Of a stretch of DNA of 64,000 bases, positions 51,977 through 59,916 are shown in pieces. The notes beneath the pieces are model-generated. The model saw only the letters and a program-made list of their open reading frames with translations. It had not been told where the DNA came from and did not search any database. Source of the stretch: an uncultured Bacilli bacterium (GTDB lineage Bacteria > Bacillota_I > Bacilli_A > RF39 > UBA660); NCBI GenBank assembly GCA_934162665.1, contig CAKPJN010000007.1, forward strand, positions 1-64,000, read 5' to 3'. A program made the position numbers and the translations under genes. Within the stretch, counting starts at the first letter, position 1; each line of letters starts with the position of its first letter.

Positions 51977-52507
51977 TTATTCAGAAACTTCTTCATTAGA
52001 AGAACTATCATCAGCATTTGCTTCTTCTAACCTAGCTTCTTTTTCTGCTTCTTGAGCATGTTCAGACATTTCTGCATCATTAACACCCTTAACAGCAATA
52101 CCCATATTTCTTGCAGTACCTTCAACAATTTTCATTGCTTCTTCTACTGTATAAGCATTTAAGTCAGGTAACTTAATTTCAGCAATTTCTTTAACTTGAG
52201 CTTTTGTTAAAGTAGCAACAATATCATTTGCTCCCTTAACAGATCCTTTATTTATCTTAGCATACTTCTTTAACAAGAAACTTGTAGGTGGAGTTTTAAT
52301 TATAAAATCAAAACTTCTATCATCGTATATTGATATTTCTACAGGTAAAACATCACCCATTCTATCTCTAGTAGCATCATTATACTTAGTACAAAATTCT
52401 TGTAAATTGATTCCTGCAGGTCCTAAAACAGTTCCAACTGGTGGAGCTGGTGTAGCTTTTCCTGCTTGAATAGCTAACTTAATTTTCTTAACTGCTTCCT
52501 TTGCCAC
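51977..52507 (-). CDS. rplK: 50S ribosomal protein L11 with acidic tail
   Basis: 176 aa; most L11 have about 141. I start at GTG 52507 (AGGAGG 8 nt upstream) because another GTG at 52516 lies inside the ribosome site. Core: 'KLAIQAGKATPAPPVGTVLGPAGINLQEF' and 'GTARNMGIAV'. The extra 35 residues are Glu/Ala/Ser-rich ('AEKEARLEEANADDSSSNEEVSE'). The core is complete, so the tail is an addition, not a frameshift. First gene of rplKA. Confidence 0.97.
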   Translation of the reverse strand: MAKEAVKKIKLAIQAGKATPAPPVGTVLGPAGINLQEFCTKYNDATRDRMGDVLPVEISIYDDRSFDFIIKTPPTSFLLKKYAKINKGSVKGANDIVATLTKAQVKEIAEIKLPDLNAYTVEEAMKIVEGTARNMGIAVKGVNDAEMSEHAQEAEKEARLEEANADDSSSNEEVSE

Positions 52508-52538
52508 GAAAAACACCTCCTATTTTTTAGTTTTCGCG

Positions 52539-52593
52539 AGTGGTACAAATAGCTTGATTCCCGCTTTCATAAATGCAAACCTTGCTTCCCACT
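52539..52593 (-). promoter_or_regulatory. rplK leader hairpin, likely L1 site
   Basis: On the minus strand AGTGGGAAGC (52593 downward) and GCTATTTGTACCACT (to 52539) pair through AGTGG/CCACT, with an internal AAGC..GCTT-like stem. It shares GTGG(G)AAG...GCTAT...ACCAC with the rplA leader. Confidence 0.5.
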
Positions 52594-52622
52594 AAATCTA
52601 TATTAAATAATATAGCCCTTAA

Positions 52623-52651
52623 ATAATAACATAAACATCTTTTTTTTGCAA
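52623..52651 (-). promoter_or_regulatory. rplK promoter
   Basis: TTGCAA (52646-52651), 17 bp, TATTAT (52623-52628), followed by hairpin CTATATTA/TAATATAG in the early leader. It lies just after the nusG stop codon. Confidence 0.6.
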
Positions 52652-52656
52652 CTATT

Positions 52657-53190
52657 TTATGCTTTTTCTATTTGATTTATTTCAACTTCAACAGAAGTTT
52701 CTTGTCCAAATAAATCTACAAGTAACATAACTTTTTGATTTGGTAAATCCATAGAGTCAACTTTTCCATACATTCCATTAAATGGTCCAGCAACAATTTT
52801 AACCTTTGCACCAACTTTAAGATCTTCATCAACATTAATTCTACTAATGCCCATACCATTAAGTATTTTATCAACTTCTTGAGGTTGTAAAGGTGTAGGT
52901 TTAGCCCCTTTCCCACTAGAACCAATGAATCCTGTAACTCCAGGTGTATTACGAACAGCATACCAAGCTTCATCAGTCATAACCATCTCTACTAATATAT
53001 AACCAGGAAACATTTTCTTAACTTTTTCCTTAGTAACTCCATCTTTTACTTCAACAACTTTTTCCTCAGGAATAACAACTCTACAAATATAATCTTTCAT
53101 ATCCATAGATTCAGCCTTCATTTCGAGCTTTTCTTTTACGTTGTTTTCATGACCAGAATAAGTGTTAACTACATACCATTGTTTATCCAT
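52657..53190 (-). CDS. nusG: transcription antitermination factor NusG
   Basis: 177 aa. NGN domain with 'WYVVNTYSGHENNVKEKLE' and 'FPGYILVEMVMTDEAWYAVRNTPGVTGFIG', and C-terminal KOW with 'GAKVKIVAGPFNGMYGKV'. Elongation factor that binds RNA polymerase and links to ribosome or Rho. 12 bp after secE, one transcript with it. Confidence 0.98.
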   Translation of the reverse strand: MDKQWYVVNTYSGHENNVKEKLEMKAESMDMKDYICRVVIPEEKVVEVKDGVTKEKVKKMFPGYILVEMVMTDEAWYAVRNTPGVTGFIGSSGKGAKPTPLQPQEVDKILNGMGISRINVDEDLKVGAKVKIVAGPFNGMYGKVDSMDLPNQKVMLLVDLFGQETSVEVEINQIEKA

Positions 53191-53202
53191 AATATATACC
53201 TC

Positions 53203-53529
53203 CTACGCAAATAATGATTGAACAAAAGCAAATATAACATTAATTAAAAAGAAAAATATTGAACAAAATATAATAAAAAATATTGTCGCAATAGAATATT
53301 TAACCATATCATTTTTACCAGTCCAATGAACTCGTTTTGTTTCACTTCTAACACCATGACAAAATATTCTAAATTTTGTCCATAAAGATTTTTTTTCTTG
53401 ATCTTCATTTACTTTTTTCTTAGGTTGTTCCTTCTTAACTTTTTCTTCTTTCTTAGGTTGCCTTTTTTCTTCTAAATTGTTTATTTTATACTCTTTAGCA
53501 TTTGTTTTTTTCTTTACTACTTCAGCCAT
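53203..53529 (-). CDS. secE: protein translocase subunit SecE with long charged N-terminus
   Basis: 108 aa. Residues 1-48 are Lys/Glu-rich and not conserved; residues about 50-105 are the SecE core, 'FRIFCHGVRSETKRVHW' with the amphipathic helix and one membrane helix. Typical Firmicutes SecE is about 60 aa, so the N-terminus is an extension. The usual rpmG gene before secE is absent. Confidence 0.93.
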   Translation of the reverse strand: MAEVVKKKTNAKEYKINNLEEKRQPKKEEKVKKEQPKKKVNEDQEKKSLWTKFRIFCHGVRSETKRVHWTGKNDMVKYSIATIFFIIFCSIFFFLINVIFAFVQSLFA

Positions 53530-53551
53530 TTTTTCACCTATTTTCTATCAA

Positions 53552-53609
53552 AATAAAAACACCATTTCGTGTTCATCTATAAATTAGCACAAACAAAAGA
53601 AAATGTCAA
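53552..53609 (-). promoter_or_regulatory. secE-nusG promoter with early hairpin
   Basis: TTGACA (53604-53609), 17 bp, TAATTT (53581-53586) with TGC before it. The transcript begins with AACAC-GAAATG-GTGTT (53569-53573 with 53558-53562) followed by TTTATTTTG: a 5-bp terminator-like hairpin in the leader, weaker than that of rsmC. Confidence 0.5.
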
Positions 53610-53614
53610 TTATT

Positions 53615-54325
53615 TTATGACATTTTACCAAATAAAACCATAATAGCAATAACAATTCCCAAAATAACCAAAATAGTAGGAAAAATCATAAATCCAATAA
53701 ACGCTGCATCCTTCTTAGTATTTAACTGTCTATAAATAGTATCATTAATCCTATTATTAATATCAACTACATTATTAGAAGAATCAGCTTTAAAATGACC
53801 ATTACTTTTTACTAAACTCTTATTTGATGTATTATTTAAAGAGCCTTCTGAATCCATTTGACTATTCATAGAACTAATATCTCTTTTTCTTTTCTCTAAA
53901 ACATAATCACTAAAATAAATATTAGCGCCTCTTTCAATAATTCCACGATAATATGGAACATCCCCTTCAGGTAAAAAAGTTGCGAAATTATCAAAATGTT
54001 CTTTTAAAAACTGTGGCTTCATATATTGCAAACACTTAGTATAAATACCAACTTGTAAAAAAGCTGAATTATATATATCCTCATGAATAAGTTCATTATC
54101 AACAGAAAAATCATTAGGTAACTTAAGTAAAGTGTCAAATTTAATTTGTTTAGGCGAATTATTAAGTACTTTTATTTCATCTAAATTAAATGACTTAACA
54201 CAATATCCTTTTTCATGAATGTATTTCATAGTTAAATCCATATTAAAAAATAACTCACGCATTTCCTCATCAGTCTTACTACGTAACCATTCATTTAAAG
54301 TTGTAGAATAATTATTATTATCCAT
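53615..54325 (-). CDS. tail-anchored protein, pseudokinase-like N-domain
   Basis: 236 aa. The segment at about 25-60, 'FFNMDLTMKYIHEKGYCVKSFNLDEIKVLNN', has the spacing of a protein-kinase E-helix and catalytic loop, but the catalytic HRD and DFG are absent, so at best a pseudokinase. A polar linker follows, and one membrane helix is at the C-terminus (about 208-232). It lies between sigH and secE, where Bacillus has rpmGB. Possibly a signalling or scaffold protein; this is inference from pattern. Confidence 0.5.
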   Translation of the reverse strand: MDNNNYSTTLNEWLRSKTDEEMRELFFNMDLTMKYIHEKGYCVKSFNLDEIKVLNNSPKQIKFDTLLKLPNDFSVDNELIHEDIYNSAFLQVGIYTKCLQYMKPQFLKEHFDNFATFLPEGDVPYYRGIIERGANIYFSDYVLEKRKRDISSMNSQMDSEGSLNNTSNKSLVKSNGHFKADSSNNVVDINNRINDTIYRQLNTKKDAAFIGFMIFPTILVILGIVIAIMVLFGKMS

Positions 54326-54380
54326 ACCCAGTCACCCTATTATCATTCTATAACATATTTATAAAAAAGACAAATCAAAT

Positions 54381-54956
54381 TTAATTTTTAAGCTCATTTC
54401 TTAATATTTTTCTAATTCTACACAATCTACTATCAACAGTATTTACCGAAACATCAAGCAATTTACTTATCTCTTGATAACTAAAGCCATTATATCTAAG
54501 TTCAAATACAGTACTATTTTTAAGAGAAAATAAATTTTTATAATAAGAAAAAATTTCTTCTGTAAAAAAATCATCTTCAATAGATATAAAAGATGGATAA
54601 TTTTCCATTACTTTATCATAATCTGCCAACAATGCCTGATTTAATATCTCATTTTTATATACGCCTATACTCTTACAAAATGTCTTTATTTGTCTCTCAA
54701 CACAAAGACAAGCAAATGTATAAAAAGTACAATCCATATTTTCCTTAAAAGAACTTATTGCGCCATTAAAACCAATATATCCTTCCTGAACTAAATCTTC
54801 AAATTCTACTCCCTTTTCTTTTGCATATAAAAAGTATTTAGAAGCAATTTTCTTAATAAGATAATAATATTTTTTAAATAAGAAATTATTATTATCCTCA
54901 TCATTTTCTCTTACCATATAGATAAGTTCATAATCATTAACATCTTTATAATTCAT
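54381..54956 (-). CDS. sigH: sigma-70 family factor, SigH-like
   Basis: 191 aa. Region 2 'EFEDLVQEGYIGFNGAISSF' and 'FYTFACLCVERQIKTF' (about 50-90), region 4 'YQEISKLLDVSVNTVDSRLCRIRKILRNE' (about 155-188). The place after rlmB and before secE-nusG is that of Bacillus sigH (spo0H), which drives stationary-phase, competence and early sporulation genes. Synteny, not similarity alone, supports the name. Starts 6 bp after rlmB. Confidence 0.8.
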   Translation of the reverse strand: MNYKDVNDYELIYMVRENDEDNNNFLFKKYYYLIKKIASKYFLYAKEKGVEFEDLVQEGYIGFNGAISSFKENMDCTFYTFACLCVERQIKTFCKSIGVYKNEILNQALLADYDKVMENYPSFISIEDDFFTEEIFSYYKNLFSLKNSTVFELRYNGFSYQEISKLLDVSVNTVDSRLCRIRKILRNELKN

Positions 54957-54962
54957 AGAAAC

Positions 54963-55661
54963 CTACTTTCTATGACGTACTACCTCATAGATCATAATTC
55001 CACTCGCAACTGATGCATTAAGACTATTTGTTTTACCATACATAGGTATTTTAGCGACAAAGTCACATGACTTTCTAACAATCTGAGAAATTCCATTACC
55101 CTCATTTCCAATTACTAATCCAATTTTTCCTGAATAATCTATACTTCTATAATCAACACTATCTTCAAGCGCTGTTCCAACTATCCAAAAGCCATTATCT
55201 TTTAACTTATTTATTGTATTAACTAAATTAGAAACCGAAACTATCCTTACATTATCCAAAGTTCCAACACTAGTCTTCATAACAGTTGAATTAACTTGGA
55301 CTTGTCTATCTTTAGGTATAATAATCGCATCAACTGAAGCAGCTTCACAGGTTCTAATAATTGCACCTAAATTATGAGGATCCTCCAAATGATCTAAAAT
55401 AACAATAAATTTAGGATCAGTTCTTAAAACTTGATCAAGATCTACATACTTGTAATCGTCAATGTATAGTAGTATACCTTGATGAAGTCCATTTGCCAAA
55501 CGGTCAATTTCTTGTTTTGACTTATAAATAACATTCAAATTTGCACTTTTTATAGCTGAATTTAAATTTTTATCATCAAATCCTTCCTGCAAAATAACTT
55601 TTTGCACTTTTTTAGGATTTTTTAAAATTTCTTTCGCAACATTTCTACCATAAACTAACAT
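54963..55661 (-). CDS. rlmB: 23S rRNA 2'-O-methyltransferase RlmB (SpoU family)
   Basis: 232 aa. 'YGRNVAKEIL' start, N-terminal substrate domain, SpoU knot motifs 'LDHLEDPHNLGAIIRTCEA', 'GLVIGNEGNGIS' and 'IPMYGKTNSLNASVASGI'. Methylates G2251 (E. coli) of 23S rRNA. 4 bp after mrnC; conserved Bacillus yacO place. Confidence 0.95.
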   Translation of the reverse strand: MLVYGRNVAKEILKNPKKVQKVILQEGFDDKNLNSAIKSANLNVIYKSKQEIDRLANGLHQGILLYIDDYKYVDLDQVLRTDPKFIVILDHLEDPHNLGAIIRTCEAASVDAIIIPKDRQVQVNSTVMKTSVGTLDNVRIVSVSNLVNTINKLKDNGFWIVGTALEDSVDYRSIDYSGKIGLVIGNEGNGISQIVRKSCDFVAKIPMYGKTNSLNASVASGIMIYEVVRHRK

Positions 55662-55665
55662 TATA

Positions 55666-56037
55666 TTACCCTAAGATAAAATTCATAATTTCATCTATTC
55701 TTTCTTTTTTATTTTCCAAATCCAAATAACCAATTAAAGCTTCAAGTCCAGTAGCTAACTTATAAGTAATAATATCACAGTTTTTAGGATGTGACGTAGT
55801 CTTATAATTTCTAGCCCTCATAATAACAGACATCTCATCATCTGTAAAAAAAGCTACATCAATCATTTCTTGCAAAAATTTTGCCTGACTCTTAGCGCTT
55901 ACAAATTTAACAGCTGAAGATTGTAAATCATTAACATTACCAATTCCCGAATTTACTAAATATCTTCTAACATAATTTTCATAAATTGTATCTCCTAAAT
56001 AAGCAAGTACCAAAGAATTAATCTCTATCGTTTTCAA
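55666..56037 (-). CDS. mrnC: mini-ribonuclease III
   Basis: 123 aa from TTG 56037, as AGGGGTGAT lies about 6 nt upstream; the GTG at 56046 overlaps that site. RNase III fold without dsRNA-binding domain: 'SLVLAYLGDTIYENYVRRYLV' (active-site Asp), 'RARNYKTTSHPKN', 'TGLEALIGYLDL'. Matures 23S rRNA. Directly after cysS, as in Bacillus yazC. Confidence 0.93.
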   Translation of the reverse strand: MKTIEINSLVLAYLGDTIYENYVRRYLVNSGIGNVNDLQSSAVKFVSAKSQAKFLQEMIDVAFFTDDEMSVIMRARNYKTTSHPKNCDIITYKLATGLEALIGYLDLENKKERIDEIMNFILG

Positions 56038-56070
56038 ATAAATCACCCCTACTAAAAAAGGACAAAAGCC

Positions 56071-57465
56071 CTAAATCAATTCATATGTTGTTCCATCTCT
56101 AGTATCAATAAGCTTAATACCTTTTGCCAAAAGTTCATCCCTAATACTATCCGCAACAGCAAAATCTTTATTTTCCTTAGCTATTTTTCTTTCATTAATT
56201 TTAGTTAAAATTTCAGACTCTAATTCCTTAGATATATTAACATCTTCACAAACAGTTAAGTCTAAAGATAACACTTCATCAAACTTCCCTATTATTTTAA
56301 ACTTAGTCCCATCTGTTAATTCATCATCTTTTAACACATCATATACTAATGTAATCATATTAGAAGTATTTAAGTCATCTTCTATTTCTTTTTTAAATTT
56401 ATTAATATACTTATCATATTTCTCTAAATCAACACTATCCTGTTTTAATCTAGAAACTTTATTTTTTAACTTCATATAAGCATTTTGAGCTCCATCTAAA
56501 ATATCATAACTAAATGTTAATTGACTATGATAATAAGAATTTAAACATAAATAACGATAACTTAAAGGATTATAGCCTTTTTCTTCAAGTAACGAAACCG
56601 TTAAAAATTCACCCTTAGATTTACTCATTTTACCACTTTCATCATTTAGAAAACCAAAATGTAACCAATAATTACACCATTTATGTCCAAGATATGCTTC
56701 ACTTTGCGCAATCTCATTTGTATGATGTGGAAAAATAGCATCCTCTGCTCCACAATGAATATCAAGATACTCACCTAAATTCTTTATAGAAATTCCCGAA
56801 CACTCTATATGCCAACCAGGATAGCCTCTTCCCCAAGGAGAATCCCATTGTAACTCTTGATTATTAAACTTCGAATTAGTAAACCATAACCCAAAATCAA
56901 AAGGATTATGTTTAGCGGTATCTTCTTTTATATCATCACGTACCGCTACCATCAAATCATCACTATTACGGCCAGATAATTCATAATAATTTTTAAACTT
57001 TGATGTATCAAAATAAACATTACCATCTGAAATATAAGCCTGTTCATTATCTAACATCTTAGATATCATCTTTATATATATATCAACATTATCAGTAGCT
57101 TTTGATACAATATCTGGCTTTCTAATATTTAATTTGCGACAATCATCAAAAAAACAATCTGTATAATATTTAGCTATTTCAATAGATGTCTTATTCTCTC
57201 TCTTAGCCGCTACAAGCATCTTATCTTCTCCAGAGTCTCCATCACCAACCATATGACCAACATCCGTAATATTCATTGCTCTTAAAACATCATAACCTAA
57301 AAACTTAAGTCCTTTTTCCAAAACATCTTCAGAAATATAAGTACGCAAATTACCAATATGTGCAAAATGATATACAGTAGGTCCACAAGTATACATTTTA
57401 ACTTTTCCTGAAACATTAGGAATAAACTCCTCAACTTTTTTTGTTAATGTATTATATAATTTCAT
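56071..57465 (-). CDS. cysS: cysteinyl-tRNA synthetase
   Basis: 464 aa from ATG 57465 (GGGTGATAAT upstream). 'YTCGPTVYHFAHIGNLRTY' (HIGN motif), Zn ligands including 'WHIECS' and 'HH-NE' region, and KMSKS at 'GKMSKSKGEFLT'. Followed by mrnC and rlmB. No T-box leader is seen upstream, where only about 80 bp separate it from clpC. Confidence 0.98.
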   Translation of the reverse strand: MKLYNTLTKKVEEFIPNVSGKVKMYTCGPTVYHFAHIGNLRTYISEDVLEKGLKFLGYDVLRAMNITDVGHMVGDGDSGEDKMLVAAKRENKTSIEIAKYYTDCFFDDCRKLNIRKPDIVSKATDNVDIYIKMISKMLDNEQAYISDGNVYFDTSKFKNYYELSGRNSDDLMVAVRDDIKEDTAKHNPFDFGLWFTNSKFNNQELQWDSPWGRGYPGWHIECSGISIKNLGEYLDIHCGAEDAIFPHHTNEIAQSEAYLGHKWCNYWLHFGFLNDESGKMSKSKGEFLTVSLLEEKGYNPLSYRYLCLNSYYHSQLTFSYDILDGAQNAYMKLKNKVSRLKQDSVDLEKYDKYINKFKKEIEDDLNTSNMITLVYDVLKDDELTDGTKFKIIGKFDEVLSLDLTVCEDVNISKELESEILTKINERKIAKENKDFAVADSIRDELLAKGIKLIDTRDGTTYELI

Positions 57466-57537
57466 ATTATCACCCATTCATCTATAAGTTATTATATCAA
57501 GAAAATATAATAAAATCTATAAAATAATAGAAACAAA

Positions 57538-57568
57538 AAGAGTACTATTATTTAGTAATAAGTACCCT
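57538..57568 (-). terminator. terminator of clpC
   Basis: An imperfect 9-bp stem (GTACT, ATTA with one bulge) overlaps the clpC end and is followed by T5 on the minus strand. Confidence 0.6.
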
Positions 57569-59794
57569 ATTTTTAATTTCTTTTTCTATAACTTTATCCA
57601 CACGTCTCGCCCCAAATTTTTTATATTCACACAAATTTTTTATTTTATCCACAAAATCTGGGGATAAAAGTTTTTTATCATTAAACTTAGTAACGTATTT
57701 TTCTAGTTTATTTTTTATAATCTTTTCAATCACCTTAGAAGAAATACTATCAAACATAATTACCTCATCAATCCTATTAATAAACTCTATATCTAAAAAA
57801 TCATTTATCTTATCTAAAATAACCTGTTTTTTATTATCAATAAAGCCTATACTCTTAGAATCACACCCTAAATTAGATGTCATAAAAATAATCGTATTAC
57901 TAAAATCAATTTGTTCTCCATAAGAATTAGTCATATATCCATCATCAAGAACCTGTAAAAAAAGTTTCAAAACACTACGATCAGCTTTTTCTATTTCATC
58001 AAGTAAAATAATAGAATAAGGATTATACTTAATTCTATCTAACACAGAATTTTTATCGTCATAACCAACATAACCTGGAGGAGAGCCTATTATCTTACTA
58101 ATAGAATGACTCTCTTTATATTCGCTCATATCTATTCTAATTAAAGATTCTTTACTATATAATAATTTAGCATATTCTTTAACGAATAAAGTTTTACCAA
58201 TCCCAGTACTACCAACAATCAAAAATGATGAAGGTATTTTTCTATCAAAAATCTGCCTATTAGAAATAACATCTATAATTTTCTTTATCTCATCATCCTG
58301 GCCCAAAATCTTACTTTTCAATTTATTATATATCTGAGTAGTATTCATATTATCAATATCATAAACCGGAATCTTTGTTCTAGCATAAATAATATCATAT
58401 AATATTTTTAATGTAATATTCTTAGCATGCGACACTCTAGCATTTTTAATATCTAATCTATTTATTTTATTAGTTAACTCCAATTCTTCGTTTTTAAGGA
58501 GTGAAGCCCTCTTATAATCTTGATTAATTATACACTCATTTTTTTCATTCGATAACTTATGCAACTTAGCCTTCATAGTCTTAATCTTCTTATCATAATC
58601 GTTATCTATTAAGCTAGTTTTACAACAAGCTTCATCTAAAATATCAATGGCTTTATCTGGTTGTCTATTATTAGGCATATATCTATCAGTTAAATCAACA
58701 ATAGATTTTAATATCTCATCACTAATCTTAACCCCATGAAATTCTTCATATATATTTCTAATCTTAAATAGTATATTCAAAGTATCAACACTATTAGGTT
58801 CCTCAATAAATACTTTTTGAAATCTTCTATCAAGAGCTTTATCCTGTTCAAAAAATTTAGAATATTCGGCTTTTGTAGTTGCCCCTATAATCTTTATTTT
58901 TCCACGAGCTAAATAAGGCTTTAAAATATTAGAAGCATCTATTGCCCCCTCTGCACCACCAGCACCTACTAAAGTATGAATTTCATCAATAAAAAGTATT
59001 ATCTCATCATGACTTTCTAACTCACTAATAATATGGTTAATTCTCTCCTCAAATTCACCACGATACTTAGTACCCGCAACTAATGAAGCAGTAGATACAC
59101 CTAAAATTCTTTTATTTAATAATTGATCGGGAACCTCACCATTTACTATTCTTGTTGATAATTCCTCTATAATAGCCGTTTTACCAACGCCAGCATCTCC
59201 TATCAATAATGGATTATTTTTAGTACGCCTTAATAATATCTCAATAACACGATTAATTTTCTCATCTCTACCGATTACCGGATCAAATTCACCATTTAAA
59301 CTTTTCTCATTAAAATCAACCGCAAAATCGTCTATTAATAATTTAGTATGAACATTTGCTTTTTTATAAATAAATCTATCAGTAAATTTTTCATATAAAG
59401 CATCTATATCAATATCCATACCCATTAAAGTTCTAATCGCAACACCATCGCCTTCTTCTAAAAGAGAAATAAATACTCGCTCAATAGTAACCTCTTTAAT
59501 ATTTTCTTCCTTGCATTCTAAAATTGCATTCTCTAAAACTCTTTTAAGTAATGGTGTATACAAAAACCAATTATTAGAAATATTACCCTTCCCTATAACC
59601 TTAATTATTTCATCTCTATAGTTATTATAATTAATATTATACTCATTTAATATTTTAGTAACAGTTAAATTATCATTATGAAGAATTGAAAGCAATAGAT
59701 GTTCACTACCAACATAAGGGTGTTTTAACATTGCCATTTCTTTCTTTGCCATAATTAGTACTTTTTGTGTTTCTTCACTAAATTTTGAAAACAT
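57548..59794 (-). CDS. clpC: ClpC-type AAA+ unfoldase
   Basis: 748 aa. N-terminal repeat domain (1-140), first AAA domain with Walker A GDAGVGKT (199-206), a short middle domain with a coiled coil (about 400-450), second AAA domain with GSTGIGKT (528-535). Works with ClpP and adaptor proteins. The Bacillus partners ctsR, mcsA and mcsB are not next to it. Confidence 0.95.
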   Translation of the reverse strand: MFSKFSEETQKVLIMAKKEMAMLKHPYVGSEHLLLSILHNDNLTVTKILNEYNINYNNYRDEIIKVIGKGNISNNWFLYTPLLKRVLENAILECKEENIKEVTIERVFISLLEEGDGVAIRTLMGMDIDIDALYEKFTDRFIYKKANVHTKLLIDDFAVDFNEKSLNGEFDPVIGRDEKINRVIEILLRRTKNNPLLIGDAGVGKTAIIEELSTRIVNGEVPDQLLNKRILGVSTASLVAGTKYRGEFEERINHIISELESHDEIILFIDEIHTLVGAGGAEGAIDASNILKPYLARGKIKIIGATTKAEYSKFFEQDKALDRRFQKVFIEEPNSVDTLNILFKIRNIYEEFHGVKISDEILKSIVDLTDRYMPNNRQPDKAIDILDEACCKTSLIDNDYDKKIKTMKAKLHKLSNEKNECIINQDYKRASLLKNEELELTNKINRLDIKNARVSHAKNITLKILYDIIYARTKIPVYDIDNMNTTQIYNKLKSKILGQDDEIKKIIDVISNRQIFDRKIPSSFLIVGSTGIGKTLFVKEYAKLLYSKESLIRIDMSEYKESHSISKIIGSPPGYVGYDDKNSVLDRIKYNPYSIILLDEIEKADRSVLKLFLQVLDDGYMTNSYGEQIDFSNTIIFMTSNLGCDSKSIGFIDNKKQVILDKINDFLDIEFINRIDEVIMFDSISSKVIEKIIKNKLEKYVTKFNDKKLLSPDFVDKIKNLCEYKKFGARRVDKVIEKEIKNRVLITK

Positions 59795-59883
59795 TAAAAT
59801 CTCATCTCCCTACAATAATATTCTATGTTTAGTTTATGATATAAAGCAATAAAATATGTTCCCAAAATACTGACAAAAAAAGC

Positions 59884-59908
59884 AAAAAAAGAAGCATAAG
59901 TATGCTTC
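59884..59908 (-). terminator. terminator of the carrier gene
   Basis: An 8-bp perfect stem (59901-59908 with 59891-59898), 2-nt loop, T7 on the minus strand. Confidence 0.8.
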
Positions 59909-59916
59909 CTTAATAT

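Noticed and set aside
57466..57547. T-box leader before cysS, and similar before lysS
   Set aside because: The gaps are too short and lack the T-box sequence.
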